From the NCBI GenBank assembly GCA_964030785.1, contig OZ034967.1, positions 48,043,033-48,107,032 of the forward strand: a stretch of DNA of 64,000 nt. Direction: 5' to 3'. Shown here in pieces: positions 45,865-56,735 of this stretch (position 1 is the first letter of the stretch; every line of letters starts with the position of its first letter). This stretch comes from Siderastrea siderea. Its lineage: Eukaryota > Cnidaria > Anthozoa > Scleractinia > Rhizangiidae. A model generated the notes under the pieces. It was given only the letters and a program-made list of their open reading frames with translations. It searched no databases and was not told the DNA's origin. The position numbers and the translations under genes were made by a program.

Positions 45865-48795
45865 ATGGTGTCGGAGATCGTGTTCACTGAAATTCAGATT
45901 ATCGAGAGAAGACTTCGTTATAGAAGGGATGCCTTCTAAAGGAAGAGAGGTTGTAAGCGACCATCGGCCACTGATTTTGTAGAAGCAATCTGCGAGGAAG
46001 TTGAGCAGTCTAAGGTTGCTGAGCAAGTTTGGACACGATGCAAAGCCTACCAAGCAGGGTCGTCGAGGTGTATTTGTCGGCGAAATTCGACCAACGTTTG
46101 GTGTCATTCATAAAGCACAATTGGACTGGTCTTTCTGTTCTCCCCTCATCTCTTTGCAACGAAACAGTGGCCAAGATATCTGGGCTTTCTGTTGATTATG
46201 CGAGTAAACTGTCACATTCAGTGCATATTCAAGACTTGATAGCGTATTTCTTGAAAGTCCCAAGGCTAGTTGTAGGCGGTACTGATTTTCAATTTACTTT
46301 TTTATCTTTTGTAGGTGTGCTTTCTCTGTGAAGCTTGTTCTGTTGTTGGCATCAACGGTTCCAACGGCGTAGTCAACAATAATGGCTTTCCCATTACTTT
46401 ATGTCTGCCATCCAGCATGTGCATTGATTGCAGCCGATCGCTTGCCATGCATAACAGGCCAAATGATGTCAACGTTTATGGACTCGGTGGCAAAAGGGCA
46501 GGTGTGAAGTTTTTATTGCGGTGTGACCACTACAAGATTAATTACAACTATGATAAATGTGGTAATAGGGCAAGAGGATTCTCCCTCGATCAAGACAACA
46601 GACCATTCGTGGAGGCAAGCGATGTCTGTTTTGTGTCCCACGAGTTACTGGATTTCCCATGCGCCTTGGCGTGAGTATCTATGAAATATGTAAGCTTATA
46701 TAAATGTAACTTAAATCTAACATTTATTCCTAAGTAAGCTTAGATCTTTATTAAAATACCCCGAGCGTGAGCTTCTTTAGCCCCAGTGCTCTATAGCGTG
46801 AGTTGGTTTCTTGTTTCTTTGTTATTGCTAATAAAGTCACTGCTAAAGCCTAATTGTTTGCATCAAGCTATCATCAAATTTCTTGGGTGATTTCACTCAA
46901 GTTTATTTTTTTCACGTGTTGCATGCATATCCATTACCATCTCCACTAAACAATCCTAGTTTCCTGATATGCCTTGAATTTTCCCGGGAATCTTTTGTCT
47001 CTTTATTACTTGTTGTACTCCATTTTCGACCTTTTTTTGTTTTTTGTTGTTGTCCTTTCTTGTGTAGGTGTCACGCGTGGGTGTCCTTCAGTGCATTAAT
47101 TTTCTTTCTCCTACAACGAAGGTCACCATCTGGAGTCAGGTATGTGATACACATTTAGGCTGTGTTCTATTGGGATCAACCAGTTTTGGTTGGTTTGGTT
47201 GGTTGAGTTTTTTCGTGTTCTATTGGGAGAAAACCGTTTTCGGTTGGTTTGGTTGATCAACTTTTTCAACCAGCTCAGAGCTTGGTTGAAACGGTTGAAA
47301 ACAATCAATAGCGTCCGCTGACCTGTTAGCAAGCATCAGTTTTCATGCTTTGCATCATTGTTTTTGTGTGTAAACTGCTCAAGTGTGCACGTCGTCACCG
47401 TAAAATTGTCAACAAACAACAATGGTGCTCTTTTTAAACGACAATTTTCAGCACCTCGAGATGAGAGAGCTTTTTCACTTGATACAGTCACACACATGAT
47501 CAAAACATCGAAAAACATGTTAAATAATCTGATTCAGCGATCGATTCATAATGTGGCAGAACCAATTCTTCTAACAGTTCTTGAGAGACAACCGAAGCAA
47601 TAAGTCGGCCTTTCGCCAATTTGACAACCTTTTTCAGTCACAACGGCATGTCAACCAAAAACGGTTGAAAAAGTGTTCTATTCGGGAACCTAAACTGTTT
47701 CAACCAAATCCGGTTTGGGTTGAAATGGTTGATCCCAATAGAACACGACCTTACACTTCTTTGAGGGAATTTTTCAAAGTTGTGGATATCAATCCGAATT
47801 TCATTACAAAGTTGTTTGCCTCTCATTGTGTACGTTAACACCCATCTGGAATCAAAATGGTATTGTCTGTTAATTGTCTCATTTATTATGTAATAAAAAC
47901 TACAATATTGCGCTTAATAACCTGAAAACAGTTGACATTAACATGGTGTTGCCATTTTTTATTCAGGACATTCCTATTATCAGGCTTAAGTGAAAAGAGT
48001 GTTGCCCAAGCCTTTTGGAACGGAGAGCTAGAGGCAGAATTGAGAGAAAGGGGGGCTCTTGATATGTATGGAATGTGTCATAATGACTCTGACAGAGAGG
48101 TCATTATGGCACATATTGACCACCTAAGGACCAAAAGCAATTATTTGCACCTCCCAGAGGATTGCACTAATGGCAAGGCAAGGCCAGAGGTTAGTGAATT
48201 CAGTGTCAAGACATTTTTTCTAGTAATTTCCGTTCCTCATCATCACTCTATAAAAATGTGGAAATGATTTTTTCTCTGCTTTTTGTGAATATGTTAATTA
48301 CGATGTGGTAAATTGTGGCAAGCAGACGGTCAGTGGAAGCTGATGTTTGCACACTGCATGATGCAAAAAAGGTAAGATTTGTAATTTTATTTTCCTTGTT
48401 TGGAAGAAGGCCTTGTTCCCTGAATTTCCTCTTTCCAGTGGCCTATTATTTGCCCAGATTTTCCAGATATGGCCAGTTGTATTTTTTATGCTACATTAAT
48501 TATTCCCACAATGGAATGCCTTATAATAATTATTGGTAAATGTAATAGTTTTGGTGTTGTTTTTCAATTTATTTTCAAATCTTAATCTTTCTTTATTTTT
48601 TATTTTTCAGAATGTTGTCGACAGCCTACCACTCATGAACTACCCAGATGTTTGCACTCCTGCCCCTGTCCATGGAAAGGCATTTTGCCGAGAGCATATG
48701 GATTTTCTTAGTTCAAAGCATCCATCCATTCCCACTGATGTTCGTGAGTTTTTGAAGCATTGTGGTGTTTTCAAGGATGACGGTAAAAACAGAGA
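45865..48795 (+). pseudogene. multi-exon cysteine-cluster protein, CxC5/CxC6-like (KDZ-transposase-associated type)
   Basis: Exon 1, 45865-46268: MVSEIVFTEIQIIERRLRYR, a TAA at 45925-45927, DFVEAICEEVEQSKVAEQVW, a frameshift near 46046, then RVVEVYLSAKFDQRLVSFIK. Exon 2, 46315-46670, carries the cysteine cluster: VCFLCEACS, LPSSMCIDCSRSLAMHNRP, VKFLLRCDHYKINYNYDKCG, VSHELLDFPCALA. Exon 3, 47068-47139 (CHAWVSFSA). Exon 4, 47967-48189 (LLSGLSEKSVAQAFWNGELE). Exon 5, about 48314-48371 (DGQWKLMFAHCMM). Exon 6, 48611-48795 (YPDVCTPAPVHGKAFCREHM). Codon phases match across exons 1 to 4. CxC5/CxC6 modules accompany Kyakuja-Dileera-Zisupton transposases; the resemblance lies in the R/C..C..nY pattern and the C...P..GkaFC..H motif. 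The acceptor of exon 5 has lost its AG. No KDZ transposase core is seen. Confidence 0.6.
47158..47750. mobile_element. PIF/Harbinger-type MITE in intron
   Basis: 593 bp bounded by TTA (47155-47157 and 47751-47753). Ends GGCTGTGTTCTATTGGGATC / GATCCCAATAGAACACGACC. Subterminal runs of GGTTG and CAACC words repeat several times at each end. The TTA duplication and the ends starting with GG are Harbinger features. It lies in intron 3 of the CxC-like gene. The 80-codon open frame inside is not recognised. Confidence 0.82.
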
Positions 48796-49513
48796 GTAAG
48801 TGTTTTTCAGTCAAAATGTACCAGACTGCGTTTATATTATTTTAAATCAGCATAATGAGTCCTTGGATCTGTCTTGAACTTTACATGCACGTGTCAGGAA
48901 AAGGTTGATTAATCAACCATTTAATCTTGACTTCAATTTTCTTACTGCCAGTTTAACAGGAGCATTTCAAGTTATGTTCAATGAGGATTACAAAAAATTA
49001 TTTCTCTATTAATCATGGATTATGATGCATTCCCAGTTGTGCCAATACAATTTTTTAATGAATTTGTGTGTACCCATTGTGATACATGCTGTAGCTATAA
49101 CTTGTTTTCTCACAGAATGTAATTTCAAGCTATAGCTTTGTTCCTAACGTTAACTCTTGTGAACTTAGTCTAACTTATTTAGTTTTAACTCTTTTTGACT
49201 CTTGATGTTGTTTGGCTTGTGCCTTTCATTGTTTTATTTTCTTTCATGTCAATCTATTTCCCACAACCCACTTGACTCTACAGGGAATGAAATAATGAAA
49301 TCTTGCTGATACCACAGGAGGAAACATATCAAACTCCTAGACACAAAAATCAGTTTTGTGACGGGTTGAAAACACGTTTGACTGAAGCAGAGTTCAGCCA
49401 TCTACTAAACGTTGCATAGCTGTAACGAGGCTACAACTTTAATTTGCTGACGAAAGGGGTCTATAGAACACCCTCTGTGATGCTAAACACAACATCCTGT
49501 CACAGAATTTAAC
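48796..49513. other. non-coding stretch
   Basis: Starts at the donor GTAAGTG of the last recognised CxC-like exon; further exons were not found. A short frame near 49318-49420 is unrecognised. Confidence 0.4.
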
Positions 49514-50304
49514 GGAAATCGGTCGTTTTGTACCCAAGTCGATTTGCACCCAGTCCATTTGTACTCACACATTGGTTCATTCGTAACCAGTATTCAGTTG
49601 ATTCGTACCCATATTCTAGTCGATTCGTACACACACGTAACAGACTAAATACAACTCAATAATAATAAAAAGTGAGCTTCTTACCTACTTTAATACTATG
49701 GTATGTTCTGTTGATCTTAGGTATCTATGCGTGCGTTGCCCCACTAGCAAGTTATACATTACGCATCCACCTTCACAACACCAGCAAAGATACGTTTTTG
49801 AAGGTGTGCTTTTGAATTCTGAAATAATACTTCTAGCTGTGACCATTGTAAGAATCAATTGAAATAGAAAAGGATACACGTACTTGTTGTGTGATGTTTA
49901 CTTTGGACATGTTGTCCTTCAGTCTGATTCTCTGCATCTCGTTTTTCGTGCACTCATTTGTTTTACTATTCTCTGGATCCACTTTGGCAAGATTTGCTTG
50001 TGAGCCGATTTATTATTTTTTTCATTGTTTATAAGGTTTCCAAATCATTAAAAGACGTTCAAAACGATTGTTGCTAACCTAATCTTCTCCAGCACCTCGC
50101 GTGGAGTTTGCTCCAGACTTCACAGAACTTTAATCAAGTTGTTTACATCTGCATGCGTGCAAAGCTGAAATAAATATCATACACAAGTATTTTTTTCCAC
50201 CTTAGGGAGCCAACTCACGTGCATCAGGATTTAAATGTATTATTTTTCACGAGACACATATAGACAAATCGTGTTAAATAAAATGATTACAGAGATGCTA
50301 ATAG

Positions 50305-51110
50305 CATAATCACGGAGGGGAACCTGGCCTTCCGGTGGTGGCGCAGATCAAGACAGCAGTGAAACGTAAGGCATCAGAGGACCTCTTCAGACCAGCTTCC
50401 GCCATAGTTGATGAGGTGCTGCTTGAACAGATGAATGATAAAGCCTGTCCTACCCTTCCAGGACCAGAGCGCTCAGCCCACACAGCCAACAGATTCCGGC
50501 AAGCCCAACGACTGGTTGGTCCTGTTGATCTGAACTTTTCACTTCACGAAAACAACCTCCCAGAGAACTTTCTGCGCAGAGACATTGACGTTGGAGGAAG
50601 GAGGTACCTTATCTTCGCCACAGAGAAGCAACTTGCGACCCTCAGCAGAGCAAAGCAGTGGTATGTGGATGGCACCTTCAAGCTTTGTCACCAACCATTT
50701 ACGCAGCTATTCACCATAAACACTTTTATGAAACAGGAAAACAACGCCAAACAAGTTCCTTTAGTGTTTGTCTTGATGTCCGGTCGCTGGAAGAAGGACT
50801 ATAAGAAAGTTCTTAAATTGATCCGAGAAATCCTTCCTACACCACCCCAATTCAGCAGGTCACTGTAGACTTCGAGAAAGCTGCGTAGAGCACATTTAGA
50901 AAGGTTTTGCCAGAAGTACACATCATGGGCTGTTCATTCCACTGGAACCAGGCCGTCTGGAGGAAAGTACAGGAACTCGGTCTTCAGACCAGGCGATCAA
51001 CCATTACATTTGCCGAATCATGGCCTTGCCATTCCTCCCGTATGAAGTGATTCCAATCGTGTATCAGTCGTTGAGAGATGAAGTCAGCGCTGAGCTGCTG
51101 ATGTATATAA
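50305..51110 (+). pseudogene. MULE transposase, broken
   Basis: Starts in VVAQIKTAVKRKASEDLF, the usual linker after a FLYWCH zinc finger, which is not found here. RRYLIFATEKQL and QWYVDGTFKLCHQPFTQLF follow, with the first catalytic Asp at 50668, then QVPLVFVLMSGRWKKDYKKV. A frameshift near 50845 leads to VTVDFEKAA (second Asp at 50868), a TAG (50886-50888), TFRKVLPEVHIMGCSFHWNQ then AVWRKVQELGLQT (the C..H motif). A second frameshift near 50990 leads to ICRIMALPFLPYEVIPIVY. The frame ends near 51110 before any C-terminal SWIM motif. Family and order are clear. Upstream coding probably began closer to the left TIR and has decayed. Confidence 0.85.
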
Positions 51111-51310
51111 AAGATTTAATAGATCTTTGTTGTACTTCGGCTTAGACATTCGAACAAAAATACTATAAACAATCCCTTTTTAGGTTGAATAGTTAAATCA
51201 GTCACGGATGTATATAAAAGGTTAAATAGATATTGTACGTCGTTGTTGTACTTCTTCTTAGACATTCGAACAAAAATGTTGTAAATAATCCAGTTAAATT
51301 GAATAGTTAA
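51101..51310. repeat. tandem duplication, about 107-bp unit, two copies
   Basis: Copy 1 is 51101-51207 and copy 2 is 51208 to about 51310. Both begin ATGTATATAAAAG and share TTAGACATTCGAACAAAAAT and TTGAATAGTTAAA. It lies between the MULE transposase and its right TIR, and copy 1 overlaps the coding end. Confidence 0.8.
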
Positions 51311-51658
51311 AAATTTGCTGTTGTAATGTTCATAGGTAGAGTTGATGATATATACAAGTATGAAATTATACTAAATTATACGTGTTTTGTTGACCTAAAT
51401 AAGCGTAATTAAAATCAACCCAAAAGCGGACACCAATCGACTAAATACTGGGTATGAATCGACTGAAACTGGGTACGAATTCACTTGGGTACGCAACGAC
51501 CGTAATTCAGTTTAACACAAGGAATCTGGGAATGCGTTCATAGAGAGCGGCCGTAATTTTGAGTCTCCGGAGAAGGTCAAGCCAAATGCGAGCTCACTTG
51601 TGAATTTATTACCCTAAACATTCCCTGAGAGCCAAATGAAGTTGTTCAAAGCACAGGA

Positions 51659-52545
51659 ATGGGTGGAAAAGGAAAAGGCAAAAAGGAGAAACGAGCAAGA
51701 CCGAGCAGCTCAACTGGCGAGGAACTTGAATAAGATGGTTGCCATTACGGCGAACTTTTAACTCTTTACAAAGCACTTGAACAAAAGGACGCCGAGAAAA
51801 GTGTAGAGATTGCCAGCTTAAAAACCCTCCTCAAGGCAGCAAAAGATGATTTAAAAACTCTCAACAATAAAGTGGTCCCTCTTGAAGCTTCCTTGCAGTT
51901 TACACAAAACGAGCACGAGGAGATCAAAGACCGTGTGGCGACATGCGAAAAATACCAGATAAGACAAGAGAATGAGTTGACCCGCCAAAGCATCTATAGC
52001 CGCGGATGGAACTTGCTCTTCTTTAAAATTAAAGAAAACAAAGACGAGAATTGCGACCATCTCGTAAAAGATGTATTGACAAAAAGTCTTAAAATTGACG
52101 AAGAGTATGTCAACAACATTCCACTATGTGGTGTCCATCGGCTGGGCAAGAAACACCCAAAAGCTAAACAGCCAAGGCCAACAATTGTACGGTTCACCTG
52201 CAGGGCCGACAGAGATTATGTTTGGCGCCAGCGCTGTCATCTGGAAGGATCCAACTTCAGGATGGCGGAAGACCTACCTTTCCACGTTGGCGAAATTTGA
52301 AAAAATATTCTAGTCCCAGCATCAAAGAAGGCCAAAGAACACGCCAATGTCAAAGCATCTACTGTCAGTGACAAGCTTGTAATTAACGGCCGGCGTAACA
52401 CTTTCAACAAAATCCCCATGCAGTGGAGAAACGATAAAGTCCAACAGCAAGATGTCCCTGCTCAAGAAAGCCAACAGCAAGATGTCCCTACTCAAGAAAT
52501 CCAAGACCCTGAACATCCCACGATGCTAAAAATCGAACCATCTTA
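51659..52545 (+). pseudogene. L1/Tx1-like ORF1 (RNA-binding protein)
   Basis: One frame of 295 codons with two stops, TAA 51731-51733 and TGA 52298-52300. Basic start (MGGKGKGKKEKRARPSSSTG), then a coiled coil (EKSVEIASLKTLLKAAKDDL to EHEEIKDRVATCEKYQ), then an RRM-like domain (SRGWNLLFFKIKENKDENCD, VHRLGKK, RPTIVRFTCRADRDYVW), then a C-terminal domain (LEGSNFRMAEDLP). The end has two tandem Gln-rich repeats (QQDVPAQES / QQDVPTQEI). This is the L1 ORF1p plan: trimerising coil, RRM, CTD, binding element RNA. The matching ORF2 remains only as a tail at 53.6-54.3 kb. Confidence 0.85.
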
Positions 52546-52731
52546 AGAAACATCAGAAATCACGTAGAAAGTTTTCTTACAAACATTTAAATCGCAAGTA
52601 GTTTACCCCCTATTTTATGCCGTCGACCTGCCAAATCGTAGGTCTGACTTTATTTATTGTCATCTGACGCTATGCTTAGATCTTCAGAGGGGACTCTACA
52701 AACTCGCTCCATTAACTCCATAAACTGACGG

Positions 52732-52946
52732 AAAAGCTTGCGTTACATATTCACAGTTGGCAAGTAAATGCTAATATATTCAAAGTAATGCGCAATGCAT
52801 TCCTCCATGATTTTTACTTTTCATTGTAATCTACAGTGCAACAAAGAACAAAGAAACCAGATAAAAATCACGAAGTAATGACTTAGGCATTACTTTGAAT
52901 ATATTAGCATTTACTTGCCAACTGTGAATATGAAACGCAAGCTTTT
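52732..52946. repeat. inverted repeat, 60-bp arms, 59/60 identical
   Basis: Arms 52732-52791 and 52887-52946, starting AAAAGCTTGCG, with a 95-bp spacer. The only mismatch is A/T at the GTTAC/GTTTC position. High identity against the decayed neighbours marks a recent event. No target duplication is evident at the outer ends. Confidence 0.92.
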
Positions 52947-53599
52947 CTGTTGGTTGATACATCCTCCCTAACGTTAAATCTAAAAATGTTCCAGTGAATC
53001 AATGCTAACAAGACTCAGAACTAAAATTGGTCACATCGTCAAGCACGTGTGTTTAATGTTTTAAAAAAATCTATCGAGCCGTTCTTAAGATTTTCGCAAA
53101 AGCGCTCAAATTCAATAATTACCACAAAATTATTACGCCAATGATCTTAGAAAAACAATTCGTTCTCGAGATCGAGAACACCAGTTGCAACAAAACTTTC
53201 TAGGCATAAAGTAGTAAGTTAAAGACACATTTTAATTGTATTTTCTAGCCATTTCATTAAAGAATTGATTATTTTTCGATGCATTTACTATTACTATGCA
53301 AAAACTAAGGTTGAATATGTTTTTGCAATTTACTTCAAAACAAACATACAGAATTCTTTAGTTCTTGTATATTTTGTTTGCCATACACCACAGTTTAAGA
53401 TGTTGTTATTTGCTTTTTAAAGTGAAATCTGGATCGTGCAAAATTCCAATTCTACTGTTTTGAGGATTTTTGTTTGTTGTTCTCATGGAAACATCGATTT
53501 TTACAAAATGTAAACCATGCTAAAGTTCAATCCAAAACTAGCAAGTATTGCAAATTTCATGTTGATCCAACAAGATGAAGACTGTCTAAGAGCCGATTT
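52947..53599. other. non-coding, AT-rich
   Basis: Possibly decayed or deleted LINE ORF2 region, but no frame is recognised. Confidence 0.4.
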
Positions 53600-54275
53600 T
53601 AAAAGTGAGGTATGGTCCCAAAAAAACCATATCGAAACACCTCAATCAATTTTCCGAGAAATTTCATCTTGAAACGCCTTTCACTTTTTATTTCGGATTA
53701 ATCAATGCCATTCCAACTAACTGGAAATTAGCAATAAAAAGAATACCCCCGCAAACGTCAGAAAACGAAAATAACAAACATAATCTCCACTAAAAACGTC
53801 TACTCTGCCATGTCACAGAAAACACAGAGTTTATGAATTACCCTTCCAGATAAAAAATGACATAAGGATATCAATGTTGCAATATAAGGCTATTCACATA
53901 TTCTTCCAACAAAAGTTAGTTTCTTTAAAGCCAAAATATCCAGGAATGACATATGCCCCCAATGCCTCACTGACAGACATTCTTTTGATCACATGTTTTT
54001 ACATTGCTCTTTAACTTTATCTTTTTGGAGTTTATTTCAAAACTGGCAGTTTATCAAACATTATCAAACAGCATGATTCTATACGGAATTTTCGATAACA
54101 GGAAACACATGTGGTCTATTAACTACACGCTTCTTATCGCGAAGTACTCCATTTACAGTAAATGCTTACACGATGAAAAACTCTGTTTTGACAGTTTTCT
54201 ATCACTCTAAATGGAAAAAGTAAATGTACAAAGAGAAATCGCTATTCAAAATAACAAACTTACTACGTTTAAGGG
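53600..54275 (+). pseudogene. L1/Tx1-like ORF2, C-terminal remnant
   Basis: Pieces in three frames: FHLETPFTFYFGLINAIPTN, ISMLQYKAIHIFFQQKLVS, NDICPQCLTDRHSFDHMFLH and NSMILYGIFDNRKHMWSINY. The C..C...H...H..C arrangement is the C-terminal zinc-like motif of L1/Tx1 ORF2; the minus-strand LINE at 15-18 kb has its own version. Several frameshifts. Endonuclease and RT domains are absent, so about 3 kb has been lost between ORF1 and this tail, if they belong to one copy. Confidence 0.75.
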
Positions 54276-54962
54276 GGGATTACACGAGAATACCTTTTTC
54301 CTCAAACGTTTTAGCCTTTTTTCTTAATTATCTCCAGGAAATTTCTCTCAATCCAAAAATGCTATCATAGGATCATAGTGCAAGTTCCCATAAATCTGAG
54401 CGAATTTTTTCGCGATTTTTAAGAAGGAGAAGGGGGTGGAAAATTGAAGATTATTAAGAAGTAAAGGTGAGTTAAAATTAAATTTGTAAGTTAATAAATA
54501 ATAATAGACAGATACAAAACAACCCCAAGTGCTCTTGCGTGGGGTTGGCCTGTCTGGGAGTGTGTACAAAAATTTAACACCCTTTTATTTCTTTAAATCT
54601 TATCCTATTCCCTCAAAACTCAGGTATATTCCCCCTTAATGAAATATATGGAAATCTTTTGTAAATTTTTTTTCCTTTCAAATTAATTTTTCTTCTCTTT
54701 TTTAAATTTTACTTTATTTACCGTGTGTATATTATTTAAATACTAATTTTGCCGTTCCTTTTTTTTTCTGGTAATTTTAGTATGGTAATAGATTTATGCT
54801 GTGTACGTAAAATCAATTGTAATTCTTATATATACATTGTAATATCTTGTAAAATGCCTCTGTTATACGTACATTGTATAGGTAACTGTTACTTTTTTGT
54901 GTAATTACTAATACCTAATAAAATATTAATTGAATAAAACAAACAACAACAACCAAAAAAAA
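54276..54962 (+). other. probable LINE 3' UTR and A-rich end
   Basis: AT-rich region after the ORF2 tail. AATAAA-like words lie near 54915 and 54930, and an A/C-rich run at 54936-54962 may be the decayed poly(A) tail. Confidence 0.5.
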
Positions 54963-55573
54963 CACAACATTAAGCTGGGCCTGGCATTACAAAAACCAGC
55001 ACATCATGTTGCAGATTATATTTCAGATCCTTTATCGCCACAAATTCAATCATGAGAGGCTGAAAAACCTACGAGCCAAATTCAACATATCTTATATGCC
55101 AAGAGCAGCATTAAAATTCACATTATGTCACTTAACAGACGATCAGAGGTCAAATTTAACTGACGTGCCATCATACAGTTATCAGAAAAAGATCAATATG
55201 ACCTCAAGATCAAAGTTTTAAAAAGGCGATGTTTAACTTGAAATGGCTCAATTAAGTAACCATTTAAAAATCCTCCTCACTAAACCCACCACAAAAATAC
55301 AAGAAGCAAAATTGGTTGAAAGACCGAGATATGTAAGGCGAAGGGAACGAAAACGTGAAGTAGGAGTCGTGCAGGCCTCCCGACCCCATTTTATAACTGT
55401 CATAACAAAGGTCAACAAATACTGCGAGACTGAGAGCCTAAGATTTCCTTCATGACACGTGGATATCGCGGAAAGCCACGTTTTGGAAATCAGCATTGAT
55501 AAAAGGGAATAATGAACCTATCGAAAAAGGGAATTTTCAGAAATGATAGCAGCTTGTCTCGCTTAGTGTGTGA
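54963..55573. other. non-coding stretch
   Basis: Short frames on both strands; none recognised. Confidence 0.4.
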
Positions 55574-55594
55574 TTGTACGGTGAAAATGTGAAG

Positions 55595-56233
55595 ATGGGC
55601 AAGGATATACGAGGAACTGAAGGAAGGCAATGTGCTTGTGATGAATGCGACGATTTCATGAGGTCAGATGGAGCAACTTGTTGCTATTGTGGCTGTTTGT
55701 TGACTCTCCATTCTAAAAAGGATGCCCGCCCCTCCTCCAACTCTGTTTTGAGGCATCAAGAAGATGGCACATTAGGTGCACAAACAAGTGGCAGTGCAAG
55801 TCTAGAGAAGTGGAAAGATGAAGACTTAGGGTAGTTCCCAAACCCAGAGGGCGAATATGCTGAATTCTCCAGTAGTATTCTGCCAAAATTCTACCTGTCC
55901 TTTTGGACCACTTGTCCCTACAAGGAACACGTTCGCCACTGTTTGGTGAATGAAAGAAAGTGCCAGTGGGAAGTTCGCGAGGCTTTGAAAGCAATAAATC
56001 ACAAGTTGGCTTTTGTGACTGATAATCTAGCGGCTACTGGGAGATTCATGGAGGAAAATTTTAGCGCAAAATGCCATGACACTACCACAATCAAGAACAA
56101 CACTGATGACCTTTCGAAGCTGAAGGTCAAAATTGATGAGCTGAATGCGAAAGTAACTGAAGATGATAATGCGCTGTTTCATTCAAACGGACGTAATATT
56201 AAATCTGGACACAAATCACTAGTGATAATGTGA
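55595..56233 (+). pseudogene. Cys-rich / coiled-coil ORF, one in-frame stop, unknown family
   Basis: A single frame of 213 codons from ATG 55595 to TGA 56231-56233, broken only by TAG at 55832-55834. The N-terminus has a tight cysteine cluster: CACDECDDFMRSDGATCCYC then GCLLTLHSKK (C-x-C-x2-C...CC-x2-C-x-C...H), probably metal binding. The middle holds FSSSILPKFYLSFW and a second Cys/His group (TTCPYKEHVRHCLVNERKC). The last 80 residues are helical with heptad-like spacing (ALKAINHKLAFVTDNLAATG, LSKLKVKIDELNAKV). No family recognised. The downstream exon at 59937 could be a partner, but this is not shown. Confidence 0.5.
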
Positions 56234-56564
56234 ATACATCGATTAAGCTCGATTAAATTCAGCGATCAACGTGAACTGGTTGCAATAATTTGTTTGCCAG
56301 GGTTACTTCTGCAGATTCAGTGAATTAACATATAGAGAAACCGTGTGAGGTACCAGAGAGTTAAATGAGCTCCCTTTTTTTCGACAAGAACAATGCCTTG
56401 TCATTCTCAAGCAGTGGACAGTTTCTTTTTGTTATTGAATTATCATTAAAAAAGGACGAGAAAAACGTGTTTTCGATGGGCTTGCCTTGTTTGTAGGTTC
56501 ACCAGAGCTTGCGTACAGTAACCAAGTAACGTGACCCTTGTCCAAGCGAATTTACTCACTGAAC

Positions 56565-56735
56565 TCAACTGAACACAATCCAATGGACTGAGTTCGATTG
56601 GGTTTGATTTGTTCGGAAATCGAACTCACACAAAGTTTGGTGTTCGATTTCGTTCGATTGCCGGAATCAATCGAAATCAATCCATGGATTGAGTTCCATT
56701 GAATTCGATTTCTGAAAGTTCGATTGACTATGCTG
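56565..56735. repeat. GTTCGATT / AATCGAAC word cluster
   Basis: At least eight direct or inverted GTTCGATT-like words plus TGGACTGAGTTC / GGATTGAGTTC near the two ends and a central palindrome AATCCATGGATT. May be a decayed MITE. Confidence 0.5.

Larger units (their letters stand above)
49514..51507 (+). mobile_element. Mutator-like element (MULE) with long TIRs
   Basis: TIRs of roughly 100 bp: the left (49514 to about 49640) has CGGTCGTTTTGTACCCAAGT followed by repeated GATTCGTACCCA words; the right (about 51415-51507) is its mirror. Flanking 9-mers GAATTTAAC (49505-49513) and CAGTTTAAC (51508-51516) match at 7 of 9, as expected of a decayed MULE target duplication. The transposase gene lies inside on the plus strand. 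Confidence 0.85.
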
